Both the position numbers and the translations under genes were made by a program. Below the pieces are notes generated by a model, which worked only from the letters and a program-made list of their open reading frames with translations, did no database searches and was not told the DNA's origin. This document shows, in pieces, positions 33,619 through 41,647 of a stretch of DNA of 64,000 nucleotides. The stretch comes from JBDZVM01 sp040255675. Lineage in GTDB: Bacteria > Actinomycetota > Actinomycetes > Acidothermales > Acidothermaceae. Position 1 is the stretch's first letter. Every line of letters begins with the position of its first letter. The DNA lies in the NCBI GenBank assembly GCA_040255675.1, contig JBDZVM010000004.1:62001-126000 (forward strand), given 5' to 3'.

Positions 33619-35742
33619 GTGAGACCTGTCACTGATCTTGAACGCCGAGTGGCCCCGTTCGAAGTCGTCAGCGAGTTCAAGCCGTCGGGCGATCAGCCCC
33701 AGGCGATCGACGAGCTCGAAAGGCGTATCAGGCGCGGCGAGCAGCACGCCGTCCTGCTCGGCGCTACCGGTACCGGAAAGTCGGCGACCACCGCATGGCT
33801 GATCGAGCGACTGCAGCGCCCGACGTTGGTTATGGAGCCGAACAAGACGCTCGCCGCGCAAATCGCCAACGAGCTGCGCGAGATGCTGCCCAACAACGCC
33901 GTCGAGTACTTCGTCAGCTATTACGACTACTACCAGCCCGAGGCCTACATCCCGCAGACCGATACGTACATCGAGAAAGACTCCTCGATCAACGACGAAG
34001 TCGAGCGCTTGCGGCACTCGGCCACGAACAGCTTGCTGACCAGGCGCGACGTCGTCGTGGTGGCGAGCGTCTCGTGCATTTACGGTCTCGGCACACCGCA
34101 GGAGTACGTCGACCGCATGGTGCGGCTACGGGTTGGTGACGAGATCGAGCGCGACAAGTTGCTGCGCAAGCTGGTCGACATCCAATACACCCGCAACGAC
34201 ATGGCGTTTACCCGCGGCACGTTTCGAGTGCGCGGCGACACGATCGAAATCATCCCGCAGTACGAAGAACTCGCCGTCCGCATCGAGATGTTCGGCGACG
34301 AGATCGAGCGGCTGTCGACCTTGCACCCGTTGACTGGCGAGATCATCACCGAAGACCAGGAGCTGTACGTTTTTCCGGCGTCCCACTATGTGGCGGGGCC
34401 CGAGCGCATGGAGCGCGCGTTGCGTGGCATCGAGACCGAGCTGGGGGAGCGGCTGGCCGAGCTCGAGAAGCAGGGCAAATTGCTGGAGGCGCAGCGGCTT
34501 CGCATGCGCACCACCTACGATCTCGAGATGCTGCGCCAGGTCGGATCGTGCTCCGGCGTCGAGAACTACAGCCGCCACATCGACGGTCGCGGTCCTGGTA
34601 CGCCGCCGAACACGCTGCTCGACTATTTCCCCGAGGATTTTCTGCTCGTCATCGACGAGTCGCACGTCACCGTGCCGCAGATCGGCGGGATGTACGAGGG
34701 CGACATGTCGCGCAAACGTACGTTGGTCGAGCACGGGTTCCGGTTGCCGAGCGCCATGGACAACCGCCCCCTACGTTGGGAAGAATTCACCGACCGCATC
34801 GGGCAAACCGTGTACTTGTCAGCCACGCCCGGTTCCTACGAGCTCGGCCGGGTGAAGGGCGACGTCGTCGAGCAGGTGATTCGACCGACCGGCCTGGTCG
34901 ACCCCGAAATCGTGGTGAAGAAAACGAAAGGCCAGATCGATGACCTCGTGCACGAAATTCGTTTGCGTGCCGAGCGCGACGAGCGGGTGCTGGTTACCAC
35001 TCTCACGAAGAAGATGGCCGAAGACCTCACCGACTACCTGCTAGAGCTAGGAATTCGGGTGCGTTACTTGCACAGCGAGGTCGACACGTTGCGCCGCGTC
35101 GAGTTGTTGCGTGAGCTGCGCATCGGCGAGTACGACGTTTTGGTCGGCATCAACCTGCTTCGTGAAGGGCTCGACCTTCCGGAGGTCTCACTCGTTTCGA
35201 TTCTGGACGCCGACAAAGAAGGCTTCCTGCGTTCCGACAAGTCGCTGATCCAGACCATCGGGCGTGCGGCGCGCAACGTGTCGGGCCAGGTGCACATGTA
35301 CGCCGACACCATTACCGACTCGATGCAGCATGCGATCGATGAGACGAACCGTCGCCGGGCCAAGCAAATCGCGTACAACGAGGAGCATGGCATCGACCCG
35401 CAGCCACTCCGCAAGAAAATCGCCGACATTCTCGACACCATCGTGCGCGAAGACGCCGACACCCAAGCCCTCATCGGGGGAGCGGGGCGGCAGGTCAGCC
35501 GCGGCAAGTCTCCGGTGCCCGGGTTGTCGTCGCGGCCGGGGGCAGCCCGGGTCGGGGCCCATGCTCGCGAACTCGCTGGCATGCCACGCGAAGAGTTGGC
35601 GTCGCTGATCGAGCAACTTACCGAGCAGATGCACACCGCGGCCGCCGAACTGCAGTTCGAGCTCGCGGCGCGCTTGCGCGACGAAGTCGCGGAGCTTAAG
35701 AAAGAGCTGCGCGGCATGCAAGCTGCCGGCATTCGCTCATGA
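33619..35742 (+). CDS. uvrB: UvrABC excinuclease subunit B
   Basis: UvrB is the damage-verifying helicase of nucleotide excision repair. The 707-aa protein begins MRPVTDLERRVAPFEVVSEF, the expected N-terminus, which with the -10 box supports GTG 33619 over ATG 33577. It has Walker A LLGATGTGKS, the beta-hairpin YDYYQPEAYIPQTDTYIEKD that inserts between strands, Walker B VIDESHVT, helicase motifs V/VI (GINLLREGLDLPE, QTIGRAARN) and a C-terminal UVR motif (ELQFELAARLRDEVAELKKE) for contact with UvrC. Its stop overlaps the next gene by ATGA. Confidence 0.97.
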   Translation: MRPVTDLERRVAPFEVVSEFKPSGDQPQAIDELERRIRRGEQHAVLLGATGTGKSATTAWLIERLQRPTLVMEPNKTLAAQIANELREMLPNNAVEYFVSYYDYYQPEAYIPQTDTYIEKDSSINDEVERLRHSATNSLLTRRDVVVVASVSCIYGLGTPQEYVDRMVRLRVGDEIERDKLLRKLVDIQYTRNDMAFTRGTFRVRGDTIEIIPQYEELAVRIEMFGDEIERLSTLHPLTGEIITEDQELYVFPASHYVAGPERMERALRGIETELGERLAELEKQGKLLEAQRLRMRTTYDLEMLRQVGSCSGVENYSRHIDGRGPGTPPNTLLDYFPEDFLLVIDESHVTVPQIGGMYEGDMSRKRTLVEHGFRLPSAMDNRPLRWEEFTDRIGQTVYLSATPGSYELGRVKGDVVEQVIRPTGLVDPEIVVKKTKGQIDDLVHEIRLRAERDERVLVTTLTKKMAEDLTDYLLELGIRVRYLHSEVDTLRRVELLRELRIGEYDVLVGINLLREGLDLPEVSLVSILDADKEGFLRSDKSLIQTIGRAARNVSGQVHMYADTITDSMQHAIDETNRRRAKQIAYNEEHGIDPQPLRKKIADILDTIVREDADTQALIGGAGRQVSRGKSPVPGLSSRPGAARVGAHARELAGMPREELASLIEQLTEQMHTAAAELQFELAARLRDEVAELKKELRGMQAAGIRS

Positions 35743-36119
35743 CTGCCTCGCCTTGTCCGGTTACCTCAGCGACACGGCGCTCGGTACTCCTCGCCCTCGC
35801 CGCGGCCAAGCCGGACGCGTACGTCGACGAACCGTGGCAGGGCACAGTCGTGTGCAAGGTCGTCGGCAAGATGTTCGTAATCTTCGGCAGTGACGATTCG
35901 CCCTCGATGTCGGTGAGTTGCGGTCCTGACGCTGTCGAGTGGCGTGCTCGCTATCCGTCGTCCGTCGCGGTGGCGCCTTATGTCGGCCGATACGGGTGGA
36001 ACTCGGTGCTGCTCGACGGCCACGTTCCGCTCGAGGAGTTGCGCGAACTCATCGACGCTTCGTACGAGCGTGTTGTGGCAAAGTTGCCGAAATCGAAGCG
36101 ACCGTCATCGTCGCGGTGA
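35739..36119 (+). CDS. MmcQ/YjbR-family protein
   Basis: This 126-aa protein resembles the MmcQ/YjbR double-wing DNA-binding-like family: LALAAAKPDAYVDEPWQGTV at the start, KVVGKMFVIFGSDD, and PYVGRYGWNSVLLDGHVPLEELRELIDASYERVVAKLPK at the end. Members are widespread with little known function. It begins inside the uvrB stop (ATGA), so it is coupled to uvrB. A basic tail KSKRPSSSR closes it. Confidence 0.85.
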   Translation: MTASPCPVTSATRRSVLLALAAAKPDAYVDEPWQGTVVCKVVGKMFVIFGSDDSPSMSVSCGPDAVEWRARYPSSVAVAPYVGRYGWNSVLLDGHVPLEELRELIDASYERVVAKLPKSKRPSSSR

Positions 36120-36133
36120 CGTGACGCCCCAGC

Positions 36134-37357
36134 TCAAAAGACCATCGGACAGTAAGCCGCGGTTGGCCAGCCAAATGCCGCGGCGGTCGCGGCCAGCGCG
36201 CCCGGCCGTAGCTCGGTCACTAGCCCGGCGCGAGCCAATACGTTGAGCGAAATAGCGCCGAGGTAAGCAGAGCCGAGCGCGGCGACGGGGAGTCGAATCT
36301 CAGCAGCGTCGGGGGTTCGGGTGCACGTCGCGCCGGTCTGGTCCGCTGAAAGTCGCCACCGCCCGGCATTCCAGGGGCAGCGGTCGTCAACTATCTCAAA
36401 GACGACGTCGATCGGGAGCGCATACGCCCTCGTCGCGAGCGCTCGATCAACGTCGACGAGGCGAATCCACAGGTTGTCATGTCGACAAGCACGGCAACGA
36501 CGGGCGTCGGCGAGTTGCCACAGGATGGGATCGTCAACGGCGACATGGCCATGCCACGTCGTCGTAAGGTCGATGTCGAGCAAATAGCGCCAGATCGCAA
36601 GGTGCACCGGCAGGCTTCGCGCTACGACTTCAACGATGTCGAGCGCACCGTTTGGCAAACCGTCAGCACCGAACTCCGAGCGACGCCGGTAGAGCGCGTA
36701 GCCTCGCGGCTCGCCGTTGTCGAACGCCACGACCGCCAGCCGCTTCGACCAAGGACCGCGGCGATGCTCCGGATCGGCCAAGCGGAACGACCACCATCGC
36801 TCGTCGCGCGCGAAATCCCCGACGCGGTTTTCAATAGCTTTTTCGTGGACGGCGGCAAGCTCCTCCCGAACGTCGTCCGGGGAGGCGAGACGAATATCGG
36901 CGCTCGCGATCGGCGCGTCGCGGCGAAACGCGCCTTCACCGCGCCGAATTTCGACAGCGTACGAATGGCTCGCGATGCCGTAGCCGAAGCGGCCGTAGAT
37001 GCCCGCCTCGGACGCCCACAATGCGGCGAGCGGCTCGCGCCCGTCGTGGAATTCTTCGAGCTGGCGTTGCATGATTTTCGTCAGAATGCCGCGTCTGCGA
37101 TGCGTCGGTGACACTCCGACGAACGTGACGCCGGCGACGGGCGTCGGGCCGCCCGGCACAGTCATCGGCAACGAAAAGGCGCCCGCCGACGCGACCAGTT
37201 CGTTGCCGTCGAACGCGGCCAGGCTGCGCTCTCGCTCGAATACCAGCTGCTCGCGGGCCATGTCGTCGGGATGGGCGTCGGATCCGAACGCGCGCTCTCC
37301 CGTGGTCATATACGTTTCGAATTCGTCGGCCTCGATCGGGCGCAAAGTCAGCGGCAT
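36134..37357 (-). CDS. Eis-like GNAT acetyltransferase with sterol-carrier-like C-terminal domain
   Basis: The 407-aa protein has the tripartite Eis architecture. An N-terminal GNAT domain has VTFVGVSPTHRRRGILTKIM as acetyl-CoA loop and AALWASEAGIYGRFGYGIAS. A central GNAT-like fold follows, with a C-terminal SCP2-like domain ending PTAAYCPMVF. The terminal Phe carboxylate is the catalytic group expected in this family. Members acetylate amines on varied substrates, some on aminoglycosides; the target here is unknown. ATG 37357 gives MPLTLRPIEADEFETY, preferred to GTG 37378. It is convergent with the uvrB-yjbR pair. Confidence 0.92.
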   Translation of the reverse strand: MPLTLRPIEADEFETYMTTGERAFGSDAHPDDMAREQLVFERERSLAAFDGNELVASAGAFSLPMTVPGGPTPVAGVTFVGVSPTHRRRGILTKIMQRQLEEFHDGREPLAALWASEAGIYGRFGYGIASHSYAVEIRRGEGAFRRDAPIASADIRLASPDDVREELAAVHEKAIENRVGDFARDERWWSFRLADPEHRRGPWSKRLAVVAFDNGEPRGYALYRRRSEFGADGLPNGALDIVEVVARSLPVHLAIWRYLLDIDLTTTWHGHVAVDDPILWQLADARRCRACRHDNLWIRLVDVDRALATRAYALPIDVVFEIVDDRCPWNAGRWRLSADQTGATCTRTPDAAEIRLPVAALGSAYLGAISLNVLARAGLVTELRPGALAATAAAFGWPTAAYCPMVF

Positions 37358-37497
37358 AACACTGTCGTACCGCGTCACGGGTGTAGCACACCAGTGATTT
37401 CGCCGATCGGACGATGCCCTCCCGCGAGGGGCGTTCGGCTGAACGCGCCGAGATGGATGGCCGCGTTCCGCGGAACGCCGTTATCCACAACCCGGCT

Positions 37498-37526
37498 TTG
37501 TGTACCTGGCGCAAGATCGGTATGCT
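37498..37526 (+). promoter_or_regulatory. Promoter of the DUF6318-like lipoprotein gene
   Basis: TTGTGT (37498-37503), a 17-bp spacer and TATGCT (37521-37526) form a complete promoter. The -10 lies exactly 7 nt before GTG 37534, giving a leaderless message and fixing the start codon. Confidence 0.65.
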
Positions 37527-37533
37527 CGCGCCC

Positions 37534-38226
37534 GTGGATTTCAGGGGATCTTGGTTTCGGGCTGCCAGTGCGTTGGTTTTCGCGGCCGTGGTGCTGTCCG
37601 CGGGTTGTGACGCGCACAGCAAGCCGATCGTGGCGTCACCGTTGCCGTCGACGCCGGTCGAGTCGAGCGGGGCGGCACCGAGTCCGGCCGCTTCCCGCGT
37701 TGACCCGCCATCGCCTGCGGCATCGATTGTGCCGTCGCTGTCCGACGGAGTGTCGCCGTCCGTAGGGGCGTCGACCTTCCCCGCTGTCCCGAGCGAGTTG
37801 GCGTCAAAGTACCCCGACGAGATGGCGAAGATTCCGGACGCGGTTCAAACGGTTCGTAACTTTTTCGACGGTGTCAACCACGAAATCGACACCGGTGACG
37901 AAGCCGCGGCGATTGCCACCTTCACTCCGAAGTGCCAACTCTGCGGCGAGGAGGTATACAGCATTAAGCAGTTGCGTGACGGCGGCTACACGCTTCGAGG
38001 TGGTCACCTACATCTGATCAGCGTAGATTCGGCGGCGCCTTCGTATAGCCAGGTGGTCACCGTCTACGTCACGAGTAATGAAGACGCTTTGCAGCAGATT
38101 GACGGGCAAGGCAACGTAGTCCGAACCATCGACCCAGCCGTGCCTACCAAGTTCGTGTTCGACCTGGAACTAGACGTTGATCCTCCAAAGATTTGGATGG
38201 TCACTCGCGTGGGTGACGCATCGTGA
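37534..38226 (+). CDS. DUF6318-like lipoprotein
   Basis: The 230-aa product has a signal peptide with lipobox VVLSAGCDAH (Cys near residue 24), a Pro/Ser-rich spacer of about 75 residues and a compact domain with AVQTVRNFFDGVNHEIDTGD. That block and the paired Cys in KCQLCGEEVYSIKQL fit the actinobacterial DUF6318 domain. The fold of that domain is probably of the SnoaL/NTF2 type; this is inference. GTG 37534 is chosen because of TATGCT-N7. The stop overlaps the next membrane protein gene by GTGA, so the two work together or at least are made together. Confidence 0.8.
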   Translation: MDFRGSWFRAASALVFAAVVLSAGCDAHSKPIVASPLPSTPVESSGAAPSPAASRVDPPSPAASIVPSLSDGVSPSVGASTFPAVPSELASKYPDEMAKIPDAVQTVRNFFDGVNHEIDTGDEAAAIATFTPKCQLCGEEVYSIKQLRDGGYTLRGGHLHLISVDSAAPSYSQVVTVYVTSNEDALQQIDGQGNVVRTIDPAVPTKFVFDLELDVDPPKIWMVTRVGDAS

Positions 38227-39155
38227 AAGATGTGCTGCGCCGCTCCTTGGCGACTGCATTCATTCTCATATCAATTCTCGTGCTAGTGGTGTTATCGACC
38301 TCGATTACCGCGTTCGCCATTGCGGCGTCCGCCGCTTCGCGTCAGTCACCAAAAGCGAGTGCGAACGATGGTGGCGGCACAGTCTTTTACCACCCGACGC
38401 CGACCGATGACGGGTATGTCTATGGTTTTGATGCTGTGAGTAAGACTGTGGTGGCGATTCCGGCGTCGGCTGCCGGCACGACAACTCCCGGTATTTCGTA
38501 CCGGTATACGTTGGGTCCGGCGTGTCCGGCAGCGGCGCCTTTTGATGCGACCCTTTGCGCGGGCGCGTCGTCGTATTGCGCGAGCGTCGGTAAGGCGGGC
38601 TTTCACGAGTACGTTTGGCGTACGGACGAACTCAGCGATTTCAAGCAGTGGCTCATTGTCGGTGATGTTTGCTCCGGTGGGCTTGGTGATCCTGTTTCCG
38701 AGCAGCAGGTAGTCGACGAGGTCAGCGAGTATGAGCGTGTTCATGTGCCGATCCCGAAGCCGAATGTGCAGCCCGGCACATACACGCTGGTGAATTTGCC
38801 GGTGCTGGTGAGTGTGACCGATCCCGGTGAACAGGTGATGAGCGTTCAACAGCCGGTGCCAGGCCAGTTAGTGGCCACGCCGACGTTCACCTGGACGTTC
38901 GACGACGGCACGATCCTCAACGGAGTCGGCCGGCCGTATGCCGATGGCGTTGATCCGCGTTACGACAGGTCGGGCTACTACCTTTCGCACACCTATCGCG
39001 AGCCGCGAGCGCACGCGTCGGTCACGTTGGTCGTGACGTGGCACGCGACGTTCGCCGCCGCCGGGCAGACATTCGACCTTCCCGATCTGCGCATGCCCGG
39101 CATCACGACCACCTTCGAGGTCGACGAAGCCCACGCCGTGCTCGTCGGCGGCTAA
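38223..39155 (+). CDS. Membrane-anchored or secreted protein with PKD-like domain, unknown function
   Basis: The 310-aa product has an N-terminal hydrophobic segment (about residues 9-35, ending ...FAIAASAAS) that could be an anchor or a signal peptide, and no lipobox. The outer part contains five Cys in residues 98-155 (for example GPACPAAAP, ATLCAGASSYC, GDVCSGG). A C-terminal PKD-like beta-sandwich (about 215-285) has FTWTFDDGTIL and HTYREPRAHASVTLVVTWHA. I do not recognise a full-length family. Codon use in 38340-38830 is less GC-biased than neighbours (many GGT, TTT, GTG/GTT). It starts within the preceding lipoprotein stop (GTGA). Confidence 0.78.
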   Translation: MKDVLRRSLATAFILISILVLVVLSTSITAFAIAASAASRQSPKASANDGGGTVFYHPTPTDDGYVYGFDAVSKTVVAIPASAAGTTTPGISYRYTLGPACPAAAPFDATLCAGASSYCASVGKAGFHEYVWRTDELSDFKQWLIVGDVCSGGLGDPVSEQQVVDEVSEYERVHVPIPKPNVQPGTYTLVNLPVLVSVTDPGEQVMSVQQPVPGQLVATPTFTWTFDDGTILNGVGRPYADGVDPRYDRSGYYLSHTYREPRAHASVTLVVTWHATFAAAGQTFDLPDLRMPGITTTFEVDEAHAVLVGG

Positions 39156-39213
39156 CGACGCCCGGCACGCGTTCAGTCGAAGGCCATTTCAGACCTTGAA
39201 CTCGATCCTCAAC

Positions 39214-39555
39214 TTACGCGAGCCCGAAGCCCGCCTGGACGACGTCCATCTGATCGTCGGGCACCAGCATGCCCACACGGAAAAACTGACATCCGGTGAT
39301 CGTGCAGTCCCGCAATCCGATCGCACCGACCACGTAGTCGCGCCCATACGCGGGCCACAAAATCGCCTCGGCGTCGCCCGACCACTCGCAATCGGTCATC
39401 GTCGTCTCGCCGATCAAGAAGATGACCGCCGGCCCGTGAATCTCGCAGTTTTCGAACGTGACGCCGTCGATGACGTCGTCCAGCACGACGAGATCGCACA
39501 ACCGCACGACCTGGTCGCGGTAGATCGGCTTCTCGCCGACGCCCGGCTCGCTCAC
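39214..39555 (-). CDS. Small beta-helix/pentapeptide-like protein
   Basis: This 113-aa protein has repeated short strands, each with a turn, such as GVTFENCEIHGPAVIFLIG, TTMTDCEWSG and GLRDCTITGCQFFRVGML, which suggest a short right-handed beta-helix. It has no signal peptide. GTG 39555 is supported by TACCGT (plus 39563-39568) exactly 7 nt upstream, a leaderless pattern. I cannot assign a function. It is the last of a minus-strand group that also includes VOC and metallo-beta-lactamase genes. Confidence 0.7.
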   Translation of the reverse strand: MSEPGVGEKPIYRDQVVRLCDLVVLDDVIDGVTFENCEIHGPAVIFLIGETTMTDCEWSGDAEAILWPAYGRDYVVGAIGLRDCTITGCQFFRVGMLVPDDQMDVVQAGFGLA

Positions 39556-39562
39556 GTAGCCA

Positions 39563-39568
39563 ACGGTA
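39563..39568 (-). promoter_or_regulatory. -10 box of the beta-helix-like gene, leaderless arrangement
   Basis: On the minus strand TACCGT is followed by 7 nt and GTG, the same hexamer and spacing as at uvrB. Confidence 0.55.
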
Positions 39569-39606
39569 AGCAGCGCGAGAGGCAGATCGCCAATCGCGGA
39601 CGGCGG

Positions 39607-40014
39607 TCAGCGTGCCAGGTTGAGCTGCCAGGTGACGCCGTAGCGATCTTGAACCCAGCAAAACTGCTCGCTGAAGCCGTAATCGCCGAGCGGCATGAGC
39701 ATCGCGCCGTCCGCGCTTAAAACTTTCGACAGGCGCTCGATCTCGTCGCGCGATGAGCACTCGAGCCACAGCGACATCGCGGGGGTGAAGGTGAACGCGT
39801 GGGGCGCGGCGCTGTCGATCGCCATCATTCGGTGCCCGCCGACCTCGAACGTTGCGACCCGCACGGTGCCTTCGGGGTCTGATTCGCCGGGGCCATAGCG
39901 ATCGATCGCGACGATCCGCGAGTTCTCGAAGATCGTGCAATACCAGTTGACTGCTTCCTCGGCCTTGCCGTGCTGCTCGCCGCAAAACATCAAGAACGGG
40001 ACTAGATCGCGCAT
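39607..40014 (-). CDS. PhnB-like VOC family protein
   Basis: The 135-aa protein matches the PhnB/3-demethylubiquinone-methyltransferase-like branch of the vicinal oxygen chelate superfamily: MRDLVPFLMFCGEQHGKAEE, AVNWYCTIFENSRI, GHRMMAIDSAAPHAFTFTPA and CWVQDRYGVTWQLNL. Members are structural relatives of glyoxalase and bleomycin-resistance proteins, but no reaction is assigned to most. The ATG is placed at MRDLVPF, where family members begin. A -10-like CATCAT lies 6 nt upstream. A metallo-beta-lactamase gene follows on the upstream side. Confidence 0.85.
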   Translation of the reverse strand: MRDLVPFLMFCGEQHGKAEEAVNWYCTIFENSRIVAIDRYGPGESDPEGTVRVATFEVGGHRMMAIDSAAPHAFTFTPAMSLWLECSSRDEIERLSKVLSADGAMLMPLGDYGFSEQFCWVQDRYGVTWQLNLAR

Positions 40015-40082
40015 CGCTCCATGATGTCGTGTTAGCGGCGGGTCGGCCACACCTTGTCGTGATCTCGCTGTCGTGATCTCGG

Positions 40083-40742
40083 CTACCAGCCTCGGGCCCG
40101 CCACTCGGCGAGATGCGGCCGTTCGGCACCGAGGGTGGTGTCGCGGCCGTGTCCGGGGTAGACCCACGTCGAGTCGGGCAACATACTGAAGATTTTCTTG
40201 TCCAGGTCATTCATCAGCGAATTGAAGTCATCGGCATTGCCGCGAGTATTGCCCGGACCGCCAGGAAAAAGCGAGTCGCCGGTAAACAGATGCGGTGCCG
40301 ACGGATCGGCGTCGTACAGCAACGCGATGCTGCCCGGCGTGTGCCCGCGAAGGTGAATTACTTTCAACCGGACGGCGCCGACGTCAATCTCGTCGCCGTC
40401 CGACACAAAATCGGTGACCGGGATCGGCAGCCCGGGGGCGTCGTTCGGATGAGCGATGACGGCGGGACCGGTAATGCCGACGACGGCTTCCAGCGCTTGC
40501 CAGTGGTCGGGGTGCCGATGCGTCGTCACCACAGCTGTCAGCAAGCCGTCGTCGCGCAGCTCGAGCAACCGTTCCGGCTCGGCGGCCGCGTCGATCAGCA
40601 GCGTGTCGCCGGTGCGCGCGCAGCGTAGGAAGTACGCGTTGTTGTCCATCGGCCCGACGGCGACTTTGGTGATGTGGACGCCGCGAAGCTCGCGCACGTC
40701 AGGCGGCCCACCGACTTTCACGTCACCCGTGTACGCGCTCAT
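40083..40742 (-). CDS. Metallo-beta-lactamase fold hydrolase (glyoxalase II-like, Rv1637c-like)
   Basis: The 219-aa protein has the metal motif THRHPDHWQAL (HxHxDH), GHTPGSIALL, FTGDSLFPGGPGNTRG and YPGHGRDTTLGAERPHL, all at glyoxalase II-type positions. A protein of this type is encoded next to uvrA in M. tuberculosis (Rv1637c). The N-terminus MSAYTGDVKVGGPPDVREL at ATG 40742 is where relatives start; an ATG six codons earlier is possible. With the neighbouring mycothiol-type isomerase it may act on thiol adducts, which is inference. Confidence 0.9.
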   Translation of the reverse strand: MSAYTGDVKVGGPPDVRELRGVHITKVAVGPMDNNAYFLRCARTGDTLLIDAAAEPERLLELRDDGLLTAVVTTHRHPDHWQALEAVVGITGPAVIAHPNDAPGLPIPVTDFVSDGDEIDVGAVRLKVIHLRGHTPGSIALLYDADPSAPHLFTGDSLFPGGPGNTRGNADDFNSLMNDLDKKIFSMLPDSTWVYPGHGRDTTLGAERPHLAEWRARGW

Positions 40743-40792
40743 GACTCGATTCTGACCCATCTCCTGGCCGCCGCGGTTACCGAGTCGTCGGC

Positions 40793-41509
40793 CTACCATG
40801 CTGGGGGAGTCGGCAACGCGCCGCCGCGCGCTCGCAACGACGAACCCGAGTCGCGGCCGAGTAGCCACGTCGTCAGCGCATGTGCCGGGCCGCTGATCTC
40901 CACGTCTGATCCGCCGTTCGCGGGCACGACCGCGTCGACGTCCGTCGGCTTCAACAAGCATGGCGTAAGCCCTCGCGACTCGATTGGCGGCAGCGTTGAC
41001 CGCAGCATGCGCAGCGCGAATTCCGGCGTCCACTGATCGGCCGTGAACCCGAATCCGAGGTCGAGATGGTGGATCGCGACCTCGCGCAATCGCGCTTCGA
41101 GCACCTCGCGGGTCGGCCGGCCAGGCCCGCCGGCCGCCCAATCCTGCACGAAATCCCAACGCGCCGGCGTGACCGACGCGACGGCGGCCGCGAAGCGATC
41201 GTGTGCCACTTCCAGGTCGGCGACCTGTTCCTTGATCGGACGGCGTGCCCCGGCCTCGATGTCGGCGTCGCGCGTCTCGTAGTTCGGGTACATCGTGCGT
41301 CCGACACCTTCGATTGCCCCGAGCAGCAGATTGCGCATGCCGTCGGCGTTGCGAGCCAGGTGGGTGAGCACGTGTCCACGCGACCACCGCGGTAGCAAGG
41401 ACGGCGCCAACACGTCGTCGTCATTCATCGAACAGGCTGTGTCGAGCACGCGGGTGGTGGCTTCGTTGATCTCGGTCGCCAGCTGGGCAGGATCAAAGTT
41501 CTCGGGCAT
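40793..41509 (-). CDS. Maleylpyruvate isomerase family protein (mycothiol-dependent type)
   Basis: The 238-aa protein has the DinB-like N-terminal four-helix domain with LLPRWSRGHVLTHLARNADG (first metal His) and REVAIHHLDLGFG (second His site), plus the small C-terminal domain ending AHALTTWLLGRDSG. Characterised members isomerise maleylpyruvate using mycothiol; many homologues have other or unknown roles. ATG 41509 is supported by TACCTT (plus 41516-41521) 6 nt upstream. Divergent from uvrA. Confidence 0.87.
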   Translation of the reverse strand: MPENFDPAQLATEINEATTRVLDTACSMNDDDVLAPSLLPRWSRGHVLTHLARNADGMRNLLLGAIEGVGRTMYPNYETRDADIEAGARRPIKEQVADLEVAHDRFAAAVASVTPARWDFVQDWAAGGPGRPTREVLEARLREVAIHHLDLGFGFTADQWTPEFALRMLRSTLPPIESRGLTPCLLKPTDVDAVVPANGGSDVEISGPAHALTTWLLGRDSGSSLRARGGALPTPPAW

Positions 41510-41515
41510 GACGTG

Positions 41516-41521
41516 AAGGTA
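41516..41521 (-). promoter_or_regulatory. -10 box of the maleylpyruvate isomerase-like gene, leaderless arrangement
   Basis: On the minus strand TACCTT is followed by 6 nt and ATG 41509, with no ribosome-binding site. Confidence 0.5.
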
Positions 41522-41647
41522 TCGCGCGGCTCCCGGTTGCGCCGTCCTAAATCGTCGCGGCGTTGTGTCAGACCCGCCACATACCATGGACGACGCCCGG
41601 AGTCTCCGGGGCTGGTGATCATATGAAAGGCATGGGGTAGTCCGGTT

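Noticed and set aside
33543..41647. LexA (SOS) boxes before uvrB and uvrA
   Set aside because: No TCGAAC-N4-GTTCGA-like site was found in either upstream region, so SOS control is not claimed.
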